This document shows, piece by piece, positions 52,901 to 62,835 of a stretch of 64,000 nt of DNA. A model generated the notes under the pieces. It had not been told where the DNA came from. It was given only the letters and a program-made list of their open reading frames with translations, and ran no database searches. A program made the translations under genes and the position numbers. Position 1 is the stretch's first letter. Each line of letters opens with the position of its first letter. The stretch is from Membranipora membranacea (lineage: Eukaryota > Bryozoa > Gymnolaemata > Cheilostomatida > Membraniporidae): the NCBI GenBank assembly GCA_914767715.1, contig OU612068.1, positions 16,864,001-16,928,000 of the forward strand, read 5' to 3'.

Positions 52901-55900
52901 AGCATTTTACTTGCTGTCAAAACTGGTAAAAGGAAAACTAGTGGCTTAATCAGTGTGATCAAAAGGTCTCTCATGTCGTTGATGCTGCTTTTGTTTCACT
53001 GGCAATCCGCTAATTAACCCTATGTTCACTTACTATACAATTAGTCATTATTATCTATGATACTACTAGTCAAAGCCAATTTGCTACTTTGGAAAGACAG
53101 CGTGGTGATTTCATCTAAACTAATTACCCAGTGCCATGATCTCGTGGGGCGAAACATGTTGAGTAGACATTTGACTCCATCAGTCTACATGTAACAAAAA
53201 AGGTTCAAGCTGAGTTTTATTACATTTTCATTGGTAACAAGCTTTCACCACTGAGCAACATGTTCATCAAAAGCCGCAGTACAAGAGCCTATGCATATTT
53301 CCCACTATTGTCATTCAACATTTCTCACACCATCAATACACAAAAAAGATGTAGGCAGTGCATTTGCATGTTTATAAACATTGGGTGACACCCACATACA
53401 GAATGCGCTTCAGATGTCAAAATCAACACCCTTCTTATCAAATTGTACGAGTAACAGAACCTGATTTGATAAAATGCACTTCCTTTAATCCCATTTATCT
53501 ACAACGTTGGTACAGCTGAGTTTTATCAAGAGATGGCCGATAGCGACGCTTTGTCATTGATAAGTTGAACTTCCTTTGACTATTTATTCAACCCTATACA
53601 AGTTCATCCACCCTCCTTTCCCCTATAACTGGTTAAAAAAACACTGCATCCCTTTTGCTTTTTCTGGCTATAGCCTCACATTATCTCACAAAAAAAGCTC
53701 TACAGCAAATAGCTGTGTCACCTTGACTGAAAAGGAAAATGATGTAGCCACTGATTCATATCAATGGATGTAGCTTTTCTTGAGTTACATCTGACAACAC
53801 TAGTTGGCACAAAGCCTCTTGCTGGGTTTCAGAGATGTTTGTTTTCATTGTGAGAAGACGTGCATTGAATAACATGTCTGACACTTCCTGGCTACTGTAT
53901 CGAATAAACTCTCATCAACTTATCAACACAAAGAATCCCACATAAAGTGCCCAGAGGCAGCAAACAGCTAAAACACATCCAGCTTTTACGCGCTGCCACT
54001 GCAACACACTGACAGTCAGACTTTATACTGACAAAATTAAAAACTTGGCAGCACTATAAAAACAACGTGATATAACTGTTGTATAACGTGATGTACAATA
54101 ATATTGCTACGAGAGGTTTGATCTATCATATTCCAGACTCCCTAACTCTCAAATCACTGCAGCGATGAGTTTATGACCATGAATGGTCAGTAGCCACAAC
54201 TCCAAGAGAATGCTACACACAGATTCTCACTCGTTGGTAGTCGGCAACCCACATTTTCTTGGAAACAATAGATGGCAATATTACTTAATGACACTTTCAC
54301 TGCCAGTGCCAAACTCAATAAATAAATGTTGTTTATGACCAACAGCTTCTATGATACATAAAAACTAATGGGTTACCTGAGCCAGGCATCTTTGATGCCG
54401 CAAGTCAGCTCTCGCCTGTAAGATTGGTAGATAACCGGATGTGTCGATAGTTGTAATGATTGTCGGACGCACTGACTGTTGCTAAAGTTCCAGTGATGCA
54501 TAGACGCCTCAACCTCACGTTTTATCTCCACATAATGTAGCTCTCGATACGGCGGAGTAGCCATTTCTAACCCTTAGCTTGTTAAATATCCGCTGGGTTG
54601 GACAAGTCCGAAGAGAAGTGTACTATAAAATCCTGACTGTCAAAGTTGACACTTGTACTAAAAGCGGCGGAGCTGTTGTCTTGAAGAGCAGGATATGTAA
54701 CTCCAATGTGCTGTCAACGATTAAAATGGTAGACAAAGGCTGCCTGAACAAACGGACGGATGCATTATGTGCTGTCTGTTGAATCCAGAGGTTATAACGC
54801 CACTTCAACCTTTTCCTTCCAACAGCTAAGCAGACTTGATGTTGTAGTACTCGCTTCTATTTTATCTTCTCAATGGCTCAACTCAACAATATAACTCAAT
54901 TTTATCTATGCCTGATATTGACTAGTGGAGCCATTATGTTCTCTATAACTCAATTTTGATAGGCGTAGCATGCTGTGATCAAATCTCCAGAAATCAACGG
55001 CGCCGACCAGTGATTGATGGTTAATCCTCGCACTTTGACGATCGATCTACACACAAACGTTACAATGTTGTCTCACAATGCGTGTAACACGAGTGCTGAA
55101 CTCAGTATGTGTGTGTGTTTTTAGCGCCACAGCTGATGATTAACTAAATCCACTTAGCTTGATGCCCGCTGCATACACTATGTGATTATTCATAGATTCA
55201 GATTGCGTTAAGTGTAGTGACTTTTATTCATCAACGGTAATGAACTTTCACCACACTGATGATCAAATATAACACCCGAAGATGAGAAATTTATGTTGTA
55301 GTTCCAAACTTGATGAGAGAGTTATTCTATTTCCCCGGATTATCTCAGCTTAGTAATGATCATCCTTGTCCAAGAATTCACCAAATAGGCAATAAATAAC
55401 CTCTGATGATTATGTAAATCCACACGAAAACGAGTTTCCTGTCATAGAGAGAAGTTCGCGGGTAATCCAGTTTCAACACCAATGGTGGTGGTGGTACGAT
55501 GCTGCTGACTTGTTTTGGCTGTTGTTTAGCTTACTGACAGTATCTTGCACAACTAGGTCATATACTGGATACAGTGTAAAATAATGACAATTTGAGCGAA
55601 TCAAAGGTCAATCCGGGGTCAAAAACGTCGAGAAAACCAACCACACAAAGAGATCTATTTTTTATGACCCTTTCACCCAATGGCAGTGAAGAAACAGCAA
55701 ATAACTGAATATTTTGTCACTTCTGAGGTCAACGGCAATTAGCTAATGGAGATAAGAACAGCTAGCTATTTGATGCAGTATCTGATGTCGTGAGCTTGGT
55801 GAGTTTCTATCCGGCAGCGACAGCAAGCAGAGTGTTGGTAATTACCAGATTGCCGATAGCTGACTACTCGACTACAGCTAAGTATTTACCATAGTCATTG

Positions 55901-58900
55901 TCAGTCTAGTAGTCTTGTTAGTGTAATGCAATAGCTGTCTTTCAGATTGAAATAATTTCATTACATGCAAGCTTGTTACAAAAATAGAATCAATTGTGGA
56001 TATTACATTATTTCATTGACATTTTTTGCTGCATATCTAATGAATTTTGATGTTTACGAGAAATCCATACTTCTCATTTAACATGGATCTCACAATGTGG
56101 TGAGTAAATGTCAAAATATGGATTACATTCAGTTTATTACTATAACGTGCGTGAGTAAGTAGAGTGCCGTGACAAGTTCAAGGTTTCTTTTCATTTCTAG
56201 ATTGCCAAGCATGGATAAGCGAAAGGTTCAGCAAAAAACTTGATGTTATGATAATAATAGTGGAATTTTCAGAGAAGTTAGTAACTGAACGCTATAATCT
56301 TCATCACTGTAATCGGTGAGTTGAATCCACACAAAAAACGGTAATAGTTGGGTTCTCCAACCTGTATTTAGAATTCCATTTTTGAGGTGAATCACTTATT
56401 TGTCACATTGATAGAAAAATTACTATTGATCAGTTCTTACAATCTTCTCTTTTTTATGCTTCTAATAATATTTGCATTCCTTTGTCACAATTTACAGGTT
56501 GTCTGTTGTTTGTGAAATGACTCATTAACAAAATTACGCTGTTGATTTTAACAAGTTATTCCCATTTAACATCAGTGAGTAGTTACGAGCCAAGATCTTC
56601 ATAAATTTGATTCTTATTAAATGAGAGTCGCTCCCTCATGATGCGTAAATGCAGTAGGACTTTGAAGCAACAATTGGATCAACCTTATTCTTGATCCCAA
56701 TGTGGGATAGACACAGAATCCTCGCACCATATAAATACGACCTTACTGTACCTACATCACATACTGATGAGCATTGTATGTCTTTGAAATCTAGAAAGAA
56801 TTTATTTTTAACGCTTTACCTGTTTCTTGGGAGATACATTGATGGGTTGATGAACACTGAACCACTTAAAAGAATGTACCAGCAATCAGCAACATCACCT
56901 TCCCTAAAACAAGAAAAACATACATATGATACTGGGTTTTACAAAAGCAGCCATACATTGTCTCAAATGTGCATTTTATACCTGTGAGAGCACAACTCCA
57001 AAATAAGGTGTATACTAGTCTTTTAAATAGGACCAAATGCTTCCTGTTTTAGAGCCAAGATTATGCTTCAGTGTAATTTAGTTTTTCTTGGTCAAAACAA
57101 TGGAACAGTAATAAAATTGTGTGCTGAGTTCGAATAATGGAGATGGCTGAAAACAATGAGTGTTGTTGCCCAAAAACTAAATAAATCATCTAGCTTGGAT
57201 TTGAGATAAACATATCAACCCTCACAAATCAGAGCCAGAGGAAATACACAACAAGTATTTATCAAAAGATAAAACAAGCACACATTATTTTAAAATTAAT
57301 AGGATTTCGCAATTAATCCAGCTGCAAGTAAATCCTTTACGGTCAGTGGTTCTATTGGCAGGCCTTAAATCATGAAACTCAAAGTTAAAACTGGCTAAGT
57401 TACCTCAGGCAGAGAATTTAGTGGAACTTAATGTCACTAATATACTCCATTTAAATTCCATGAATATTAAATCAAAAGTTGCAAAATCCTAATTATTATG
57501 GATGAATGTTTGTTTCAACAGCTAGTATTTGATCATTATAATCAGGTTGAAGAAGTCAGCAGTCACTTAATCTCATGACATCCCTGAAATCCCTCAAGTA
57601 TCAGTTTGCCCTTCACTTATACTAGCAATTTTATTGTCAAATATTTCATGTTATTATGCTAAATCAAATTTGTTCAGATTGTCAAGTCAGTAGTAAGTTG
57701 AATAAAGATGACCTAATCAACTCCTTGAGAGTGTTAAACTGGAAAATAGCCAAAGCAGTCAAGTTTGCCAACATAGAAAAAGATCACCATTGGCAACAAC
57801 CTGTCAGAATAATATCATGACAAAACCTACATAAAGTGGATGACACTCTGTAGGATTGCCGTTTTGCAGCTTAAAATTGCAGGCATCCGTTTACTCATGT
57901 GGCCTTACTCTTTGCATCAATGAAAAATAGGTCCAGGTTTTCAACATAAGTTAGCACATACGGCATAATAGCAGGACATTTTTGATTTTATGAGAAAAAG
58001 CAATGAAACCACGCCCAATGACCGATAAATTTACACCTTACTCAATGGCCCAACACTACAACTTCATTGAACGATCTGTCAAAGGAAATGAAGTTTAGTC
58101 AGCTGGTAAAAACGTTACTCATCCAGTAATACAACATATTACAACAGAATTGCATTATGGGGTGGTAAGGTATTGCCTAACAGGTTTCAGCAGAAATCCT
58201 GAGAAAAACGCAACTACGACTCGCTTCTGGGAGGTCTTCCATACCATGTCAATGTACAGCCAGAAAAAGGAAACCAAGGATTTTTGGTTGACTATATATT
58301 GTTGTACCTGTAACACATGACTTGTACCATCTTAGGTCTGAAGAATTATAGAACTTCCTACTGCTTTTGTATACAGTATTGTGTAGTATCGTATACTACA
58401 GTTTACTTTTGTACAAGGAGTTACAGACTTTAACTCCTTGAGTACTGTATACAGTATTGTGTAGTATAGTATACTACACAATACTGTATACAGCACTGTA
58501 TACAGTATTGTGTAGTATCGTAAACTACAGTATACTTGTGTAGAGTACTGTATACAGTAGGTATTGTGTAGTAATGCATACTACAGCATACTGGAAAGAA
58601 AATTGTACATATCTCACCTCCAAAGCAGGGCGCTGCCGTCATGGTATTCGTAATAAGCTTGTCGACTGAGACGTAGTAGTGCTGCCTCTCTTAAATGGTT
58701 CAAACCTTCGATACTATTCAGATATGAAGCTACTATGTGCAAATCCTACAATATAGTCAAGACAAACAGTGTTAATCAGCGTAAGCGTAAGAGAAGTAAA
58801 ATAAGAAGCCAGAGGGTAAGAGGATGGTGGTGTTTCTACTTTAAAAAACTTACATGAGTCGAATTTAACCAGACTGCAGGGATGGTCAGGGTTTCACCTA

Positions 58901-59273
58901 TATTGTCTCATTGGCTCGTACAAGTTGTAGCATCTAGCTTACAAATTTTGTATTTCACTATGATTGGTGAAAACAGTCTTCGTTTTACTATATTTTATTG
59001 GGGCTACCACATCACAAACTAAATTTGTAATTGCATATTAACCGCTCAATTTTTATGTTATACCAGACCAGTTAAATTTGCTATCAGGAACTGTTATGAT
59101 ATAAGGCAGCGTATCATAATGCAGCAAAGTATTAACCTGTATACCATAGTTATTACAGCTCATAATATCAATATCACTCCAAGAACTCATAACTTGAACT
59201 CAAAAAGAATACCTACCTGTTGAGTACGATCATCAGGTAATTTCTGCAAACTATAAACTAGCCTCCTGTCCAT
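28968..59273 (-). CDS. RAPGEF2: PDZ-GEF: Rap guanine nucleotide exchange factor (RAPGEF2/6 type)
   Basis: Coding exons, 5' to 3': 59273-59217, 58745-58618, 52403-52328, 50231-50076, 48294-48168, 45931-45725, 44544-44440, 43383-43193, 42899-42782, 41448-41275, 40810-40607, 40279-40165, 39051-38854, 38449-38218, 37461-37236, 36849-36653, 35425-35284, 34650-34558, 34195-34096, 33865-33654, 32677-32531, 32162-31955, 31081-30852, 30475-30040, 29619-29479 and 28996-28968. This gives about 1,415 residues; human RAPGEF2 has about 1,500. Domain order matches the family: N-terminal cNMP-binding-like segments, RasGEF-N, PDZ, RA, CDC25 catalytic domain, and a long Ser-rich tail ending ISAV. The product activates Rap GTPases at membranes and junctions. 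Two N-terminal points are unresolved. The exon for about 26 residues of the first cNMP-like domain was not found. The 50.1-kb and 48.2-kb exons do not join in frame, which suggests a missed exon or alternative starts. Confidence 0.92.
29910..30012. repeat. Hairpin, 38-nt arms, next to a PDZ-GEF splice donor
   Basis: 29910-29947 and 29975-30012 are near-perfect inverted copies (CCCGTTTCCATCACTGAAAG core). The phrase CCACAGGCAAAAAGGC / TCACAGGCAAAAAGGCC is also directly repeated beside it. It lies 28 bases downstream of the donor of exon 30475-30040. Confidence 0.85.
31088..31270. repeat. Minisatellite, unit about 30 bp (ATCAAACACAT core)
   Basis: At least six degenerate copies of GGATCAAACACAT...GTGACTGTGTG, starting 7 bases upstream (in transcript terms) of the acceptor of exon 31081-30852. 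Confidence 0.75.
32531..35425 (-). CDS. RAPGEF2: PDZ-GEF CDC25 (RasGEF) catalytic exons
   Basis: Five exons encode the catalytic core: 35425-35284, 34650-34558, 34195-34096, 33865-33654 and 32677-32531. The conserved blocks are visible in order: [27 protein letters not shown]...[31 protein letters not shown] with TWEKLPSKY, and [14 protein letters not shown] with [18 protein letters not shown]. These line up closely with the vertebrate RAPGEF2/6 catalytic domain and include the usual helical-hairpin region that opens the Rap nucleotide pocket. No disruption is seen, so exchange activity is expected. Confidence 0.93.
35425..35600. repeat. Tandem repeat, about 60-70-bp unit, copying a splice acceptor
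   Basis: ACCTGTGTG(A/T)ATAGA recurs at about 35424, 35482 and (as ACCTTTGTGTATAGA) 35552. The first copy is the actual acceptor of the PDZ-GEF exon 35425-35284. Each unit also has GATAT(G)A and CTAAAAATTAG. Confidence 0.7.
36000..36620. repeat. Interspersed repeat with GCTAGTTTGGG...GACTTAATGTTAGCTAG motif
   Basis: The motif occurs near 36018 and 36458 in this intron, and again at 51160-51310 in another intron of the same gene, with similar flanks (CTATTTCAA, CCCATAA). Origin unknown. Confidence 0.5.
37126..37262. repeat. Duplicated exon end with splice donor
   Basis: ATTCTCAGTAACAAACCTT(A/G) and TGCACAAGGAAGAATTTAT occur at 37130-37172 and again at 37219-37261. The second is the genuine end of exon 37461-37236 (KFFLVHK plus donor). 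The first is a near-exact copy of the same exon end and donor about 90 bp inside the intron. Confidence 0.85.
38854..39051 (-). CDS. RAPGEF2: PDZ-GEF PDZ-domain exon
   Basis: Encodes a PDZ core beginning [20 protein letters not shown] and continuing through [20 protein letters not shown] and [16 protein letters not shown]. The carboxylate-binding loop is CGIF instead of the family's FGIF. The exon is in phase 1 on both sides, and the preceding exon ends HFSILG. Confidence 0.93.
39911..40104. repeat. Fold-back element (GGCATTCCA family) in a PDZ-GEF intron
   Basis: Inverted ends carry GTAGCGGCATTCCA and AATCAACCACC, and the inverse at the right. It is the same family as 20106-20259. A second inner inverted pair (ACATCCCA...TGGGATGT) is present. 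Confidence 0.75.
40165..41448 (-). CDS. RAPGEF2: PDZ-GEF RasGEF-N (REM) region exons
   Basis: Exons 41448-41275, 40810-40607 and 40279-40165 encode the N-terminal RasGEF motif. Landmarks are [56 protein letters not shown] and [13 protein letters not shown]. This domain packs against and stabilises the catalytic domain in Ras-family exchange factors. The matches to vertebrate PDZ-GEFs are strong. Confidence 0.92.
42265..42417. repeat. Large hairpin with G-run loop in a PDZ-GEF intron
   Basis: Arms of about 70 nt, 42265-42333 and 42348-42417, share CTAGCCTGTCTTGACA, CAATGTATGATCAAA and TGTCAA-AG-TCTCAT in inverted order. The loop contains a run of 14 or so G residues (about 42335-42347). Confidence 0.85.
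42782..44544 (-). CDS. RAPGEF2: PDZ-GEF central cyclic-nucleotide-binding-like domain
   Basis: Exons 44544-44440, 43383-43193 and 42899-42782. The protein reads [20 protein letters not shown], then [35 protein letters not shown], and [17 protein letters not shown] with [17 protein letters not shown]. The fold matches a cNMP-binding domain, but the phosphate-binding cassette lacks the Glu and Arg used to hold cAMP. This is as in vertebrate PDZ-GEFs, so nucleotide binding is not expected. Confidence 0.92.
44358..44447. repeat. Three exact-length 30-bp repeats carrying a splice donor
   Basis: Three consecutive 30-bp units of the form CTCCTAT...GAACTTACAG(G/T)TAGGT lie at 44358, 44388 and 44418. 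The unit nearest the exon is the actual 3' end (CTACCT) and donor (GTAAGT) of PDZ-GEF exon 44544-44440. Confidence 0.9.
47270..47341 (-). CDS. RAPGEF2: Candidate alternative first coding exon of the PDZ-GEF
   Basis: Opens with ATG and encodes [20 protein letters not shown] followed by RFVM. It ends in phase 0 at a good donor (GTGAGA) and so fits the exon at 45931, which starts in phase 0. Joined to the exon at 48168 through its nearest acceptor it would meet a stop, so it looks like a separate start and not an internal exon. Vertebrate RAPGEF2 also has a short N-terminus that bypasses the first cNMP-like domain. No promoter could be verified. Confidence 0.45.
48168..48329 (-). CDS. RAPGEF2: PDZ-GEF exon, possibly also an alternative first exon
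   Basis: Encodes [16 protein letters not shown]...[17 protein letters not shown]; the basic RRSRFKK part resembles SRRRFRK of RAPGEF6. With the acceptor at 48295 it needs a phase-2 partner, which the exon at 50076 does not provide. An ATG at 48329 is in frame ([14 protein letters not shown]...) with an upstream stop. Either a small exon is missing or transcription can begin here. Confidence 0.55.
50076..50231 (-). CDS. RAPGEF2: PDZ-GEF exon with histidine run
   Basis: Phase-0 exon directly continuing EPSEMIV from the exon at 52328, as in vertebrate RAPGEF6 ([10 protein letters not shown]). It encodes [20 protein letters not shown], then a [12 protein letters not shown] low-complexity tract. 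The donor is the weak GTCAGT; GTAACT eighteen bases earlier is an alternative. Confidence 0.7.
51150..51310. repeat. Second locus of the GCTAGTTTGGG interspersed repeat
   Basis: Shares AGCTAGTTTGGG-GTGACTT-ATGTT-GCTAG and CTATTTCAA with 36458-36590. Confidence 0.5.
54377..54564 (-). CDS. RAPGEF2: Candidate alternative first coding exon of the PDZ-GEF
   Basis: ATG-initiated, 62 codons ([20 protein letters not shown]...GIKDAWLR), ending in phase 2 at GTAACC. It is therefore compatible with the exon at 52403, which begins by completing a Ser codon (SFGKPN). The ordinary upstream exon at 58618 has the same phase, so the two are interchangeable. I do not recognise the encoded sequence in PDZ-GEFs. 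Used as a first exon it would replace the start of the first cNMP-like domain. Confidence 0.5.
58371..58605. repeat. Satellite of nested GTATAC/TAGTATAC palindromes
   Basis: At least five copies of (C)TGTATACAGTATTGTGTAGTA, with inverted copies, so that each repeat can pair with itself and its neighbours. It begins right after the donor of PDZ-GEF exon 58745-58618. Confidence 0.85.
58618..59273 (-). CDS. RAPGEF2: PDZ-GEF first two coding exons (long N-terminus)
   Basis: The exon at 59273-59217 encodes [19 protein letters not shown]. The exon at 58745-58618 encodes [20 protein letters not shown] and on through [12 protein letters not shown]. These match the RAPGEF6 start, in particular DLNTIYSYLHGMEILSNLRE. 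Phases 0 and 2 agree with the following exons. Confidence 0.85.
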
Positions 59274-62200
59274 AATAGTAGTCGTATAACCAGGTCCATC
59301 AATCTCTCATTACTTCATCTACAAGCAGAGACAGAAATAAATACAAACACATCACAGTATCACAGAGTAAGGATATATATAAATCCTTACTCTGTGACAG
59401 TATACCGCTCTTTAGGTTGGTCATAATAAACTGAAAGCTTCTGCAAGTAGCTTGTCTGATTATGTGAGAAAATGATGGTATGGTTGCATATTATGGTTGA
59501 AAACATAGCCTACATTGATACTGCTGGGGTTTTTGGGAAAATTCAGCACGCAATGGGTGAAAGAAATCGTAAAATATGCCGGGTTGACTCAACATGGGAT
59601 AGTAGTGGCGAACATGGCTTAAAAGTACAGATGTAAGCTGTCTCTCAGCTCACGGAATTAGTTAGTCAACTTGAGTATGCCTCTTTACAAAGGATAGCTA
59701 CACCCAGTAGTCATACTCTCCACTAACTAGTGTTTCATTTCAATAAACACAACCCATCCGCATTTGATACACTTCCGACCCTTCAATAGGAAGGCCAATT
59801 CGGAAATCCTATTGTTGTGGTTGTACCTACGATGGTAAAAATTTGCTGAGTGGATTTTCAGTATACAAAAATCCAAGTGAAAGGAACCTGAACCCGCATC
59901 TGGACAGGAAGCTACAGATTTTGTAGCTTCCCGTCCATTTCCCTTCAGCTTATATTTATCACTACCAGAAATATACTGGTACTTACGCAACTTTTTGGTA
60001 CATGATTCTTTACAAAATGCTATTGAAGAGTAATTTGAGTAGTTAGCCGATGATGTTAGATCATGGGGGATGTGCTTATATTTAGACTGTGATTGGATAC
60101 TGGCTCATATTTGCAAACTACTATGCTTTCTGAGCGCATCTCACTCGGTAACGCTTGTTATTTACCCTATCCAATTTTGTGATTATAGATAGAAGAAGCA
60201 CCAGAATTGACCGTCTACTGCTATCTCATATCATCATTATTGAGAGCACTGACCATTTTAGTCGTAAATACAAGCTAAATTCATTTGTTCTGGCTTACAA
60301 GAACCTGAACCCAACACAAAAATAAAAAGATGTAGAATAAAAGTGTGACTCATGGGCATATCAACTGGATAATGTCACACGGACCCCCAGGATTTTAAGC
60401 TACTGAGTCATTGGCTCGCCGTGTATCCCTTACACAGTGAATAACAGGGAGAGTCCCGTGACGATTTCAACCATCTTTGGTCTTAAACCAATCATCGCAG
60501 TAGAGGACTCCCGTACTGCAACTGCAGGTCATATCATGGGGCTCAGCTCTAAACTGATGTTTGACCCATATTACTATGTAAATAAATCAGTTGAATTTGT
60601 ACATTTGATGTTTAGGCTACCTATATTGGTGGCATCCACCACTTGACTATCCTCCTATTAATTTACTGACATTACTAACTTAACTACCACATTCCCTCCC
60701 CTTTGCTGTAGTAGGCCTACTATGTTAGTAAGGAGTACTACATGGATGTAATTAACTCTCTTTTCCATCGATACATGTAGTGACATGGAATGAGGTGTAC
60801 ACCAGATACAATTAAATGACCTGTATTATGTCCAATGTTGATATTGAACTTTAATAAACCTTACTAACTAGACAGGCACCTATGATATAGCTACATAAAT
60901 ATACATATTATATTTATTACATACTAAACACAAAACAGGCATGATCATTTCATGACCTGCTTGCTAGTTTTAATTCAATAATGAATTGGTTACTCCTTTG
61001 TTAACATCTCTCAGCGCTAGATATCAACAACCTTATTCCACAACTAAATCTGGTAGAGGAGAGAGAACACTCATACTGGGAGAAGAGACTAGGTAGTTAA
61101 AACAAGGAGGATAGATTATTATCATATTATTTATTAGTTGGATTGGAAGATTGGCCCTGGCCTGGGTCACTCCAACTGGAGTGGTTGGATTGAGCAAGTA
61201 GGGCACCATATTTTGCTTAGAAACAGAACTTATCCTCATATTGAGTCTGTCAATCCATACCTGAAAAAGTGAGAAGATGTGGTGGTGACAATTTATTGTC
61301 TGCTGTAGGGAGTTTTTCTACCTGTCACTCAATTTACTGTTAGCAGGAACAGAAAACAAATTTCTACCATCCCATGGACTAAAAAGTTATCCAATCAGAT
61401 GTTTTATTTGGTAATATGGCGGTATGTTTCCGGTTGTCATTGTAGCGATTCCTACTTCCGTGTAAAGTGAAACTACAATGTTTTGGTTATTATCATAATT
61501 CATGAATCACAGATAAGGACATGGGAAAAACAAGTTGTATAAGCAATGGCATAAGTACTCCATTAAACAGGGTTGTCATTATAAGATTGATTAGGAATAA
61601 CTTGGCAATTATTTGTAGTGGAGACTTCTTTGAGGTAAGTAATATATTTGGGATGAAAATATGTACAAGGTTTCAGCTGGAGGACTCAGGAGAACTCCTT
61701 GCTGTTTTGAGCATCAGCATGCCTGACTTGGCTATCACTCAGTTCAGTATTATAGGTGAGAGTAGGACAAAAGGAACATATAACACTTGTTTGCTATTTT
61801 TTGCTGTTAGGCAGTGTCTTTCCCTCCTTGCCTTGCCTCTCTTTGGTTTATCAAATGGCTTTTACAGTAATTCTTCTGTTTGATAAAGCTATGAAAGGTT
61901 AAACTAATACTAACAGTCATAATAGCCAAAAGAAAAGAACATCTCAAATACTAGAATGGGTTAGCCAGATTACCATGAGTGTGATGTGGTAATCAATGGT
62001 GTTTGTTCTATCTCTAGTTCAATATGATTGTCAGCAGTATACTATACATCAATTGTTTAGGTATGCAAGCTTGGAGGAATGAATGAAGGGTGAAGCTTAT
62101 GGCAGCCTGTGTGTAGGCTTTTTTCATCTAAGTAAAACCTGGCAATGTGCCAAATTATACTTCCTTCATGCTGTTTTATACATTATGCAAGATGCTGTTG

Positions 62201-62835
62201 CATCTTATTTGACCAGCCTGTCCTCATGGAATTGGCTGTATTCTGAAAAAAATATCCACACATTTTCGCATTGCCTGCCTGTTTAGGAATGACAGATTAA
62301 TGTTGGCGGCTGATGAGTATCGGTGACTTGCTTGGAAGTGTCCTGGATTAAATTGCATCAAAAATGTAATTAAAGTTGGATAAATATCAAAGAAAAATAT
62401 ATACTATTATTTTAAATTACATGACAAATGTAGGCGTACTTAATAACTTATAATTAGCTGCCTCGATATCTGTCTGACATCTGAAGCACTTGTTGAGAGT
62501 AGTCACATGCTTCAGCTGTCTGATAAAGCTGTGCCTATTGTAGGGAAGAACACACGATAAAATGTTGATACCTGTTCACTGTTTAAGAAATGCCAAGTTA
62601 GCACGGGGAAAACTGCCTTGTAAATATTCAGATATCAGCATTTGACAAGAGTTGTGAGACAAAAGTAACTCCCAAAGAGTTTTTTGCAGTGCCATATCTT
62701 TCGCAAATTTTTTCTTGGTGCAAGTTTACTGGACTGTCAAAAAAAAATGTTCTCACTTGCCAAGCCCTTGTACCAGGTTTCAGAACTCTGTCTGCTGTAG
62801 TTTCGCATACATGATACATCCCTTTGTCTTGTAGG
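59274..62835. other. Intergenic region between divergently arranged genes
   Basis: The PDZ-GEF (minus) and the endoglycoceramidase gene (plus) diverge from this 3.5-kb stretch, so it should hold both promoters. I see a short palindrome at 59353-59399 (CACAGAGTAAGGAT type). A candidate acceptor (TTGTAG) sits just before the plus-strand ATG at 62836, which implies an upstream non-coding exon. Open frames such as 61521-61883 have no recognisable domain. Confidence 0.55.

Noticed and set aside
59727-59990. Minus-strand open frame of 87 codons
   Set aside because: Includes a short inverted repeat (GAAGCTACA...TGTAGCTTC) and shows no family similarity.
61521-61883. Plus-strand open frame of 120 codons
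   Set aside because: No domain, no convincing splice partners, and composition like the surrounding intergenic DNA.
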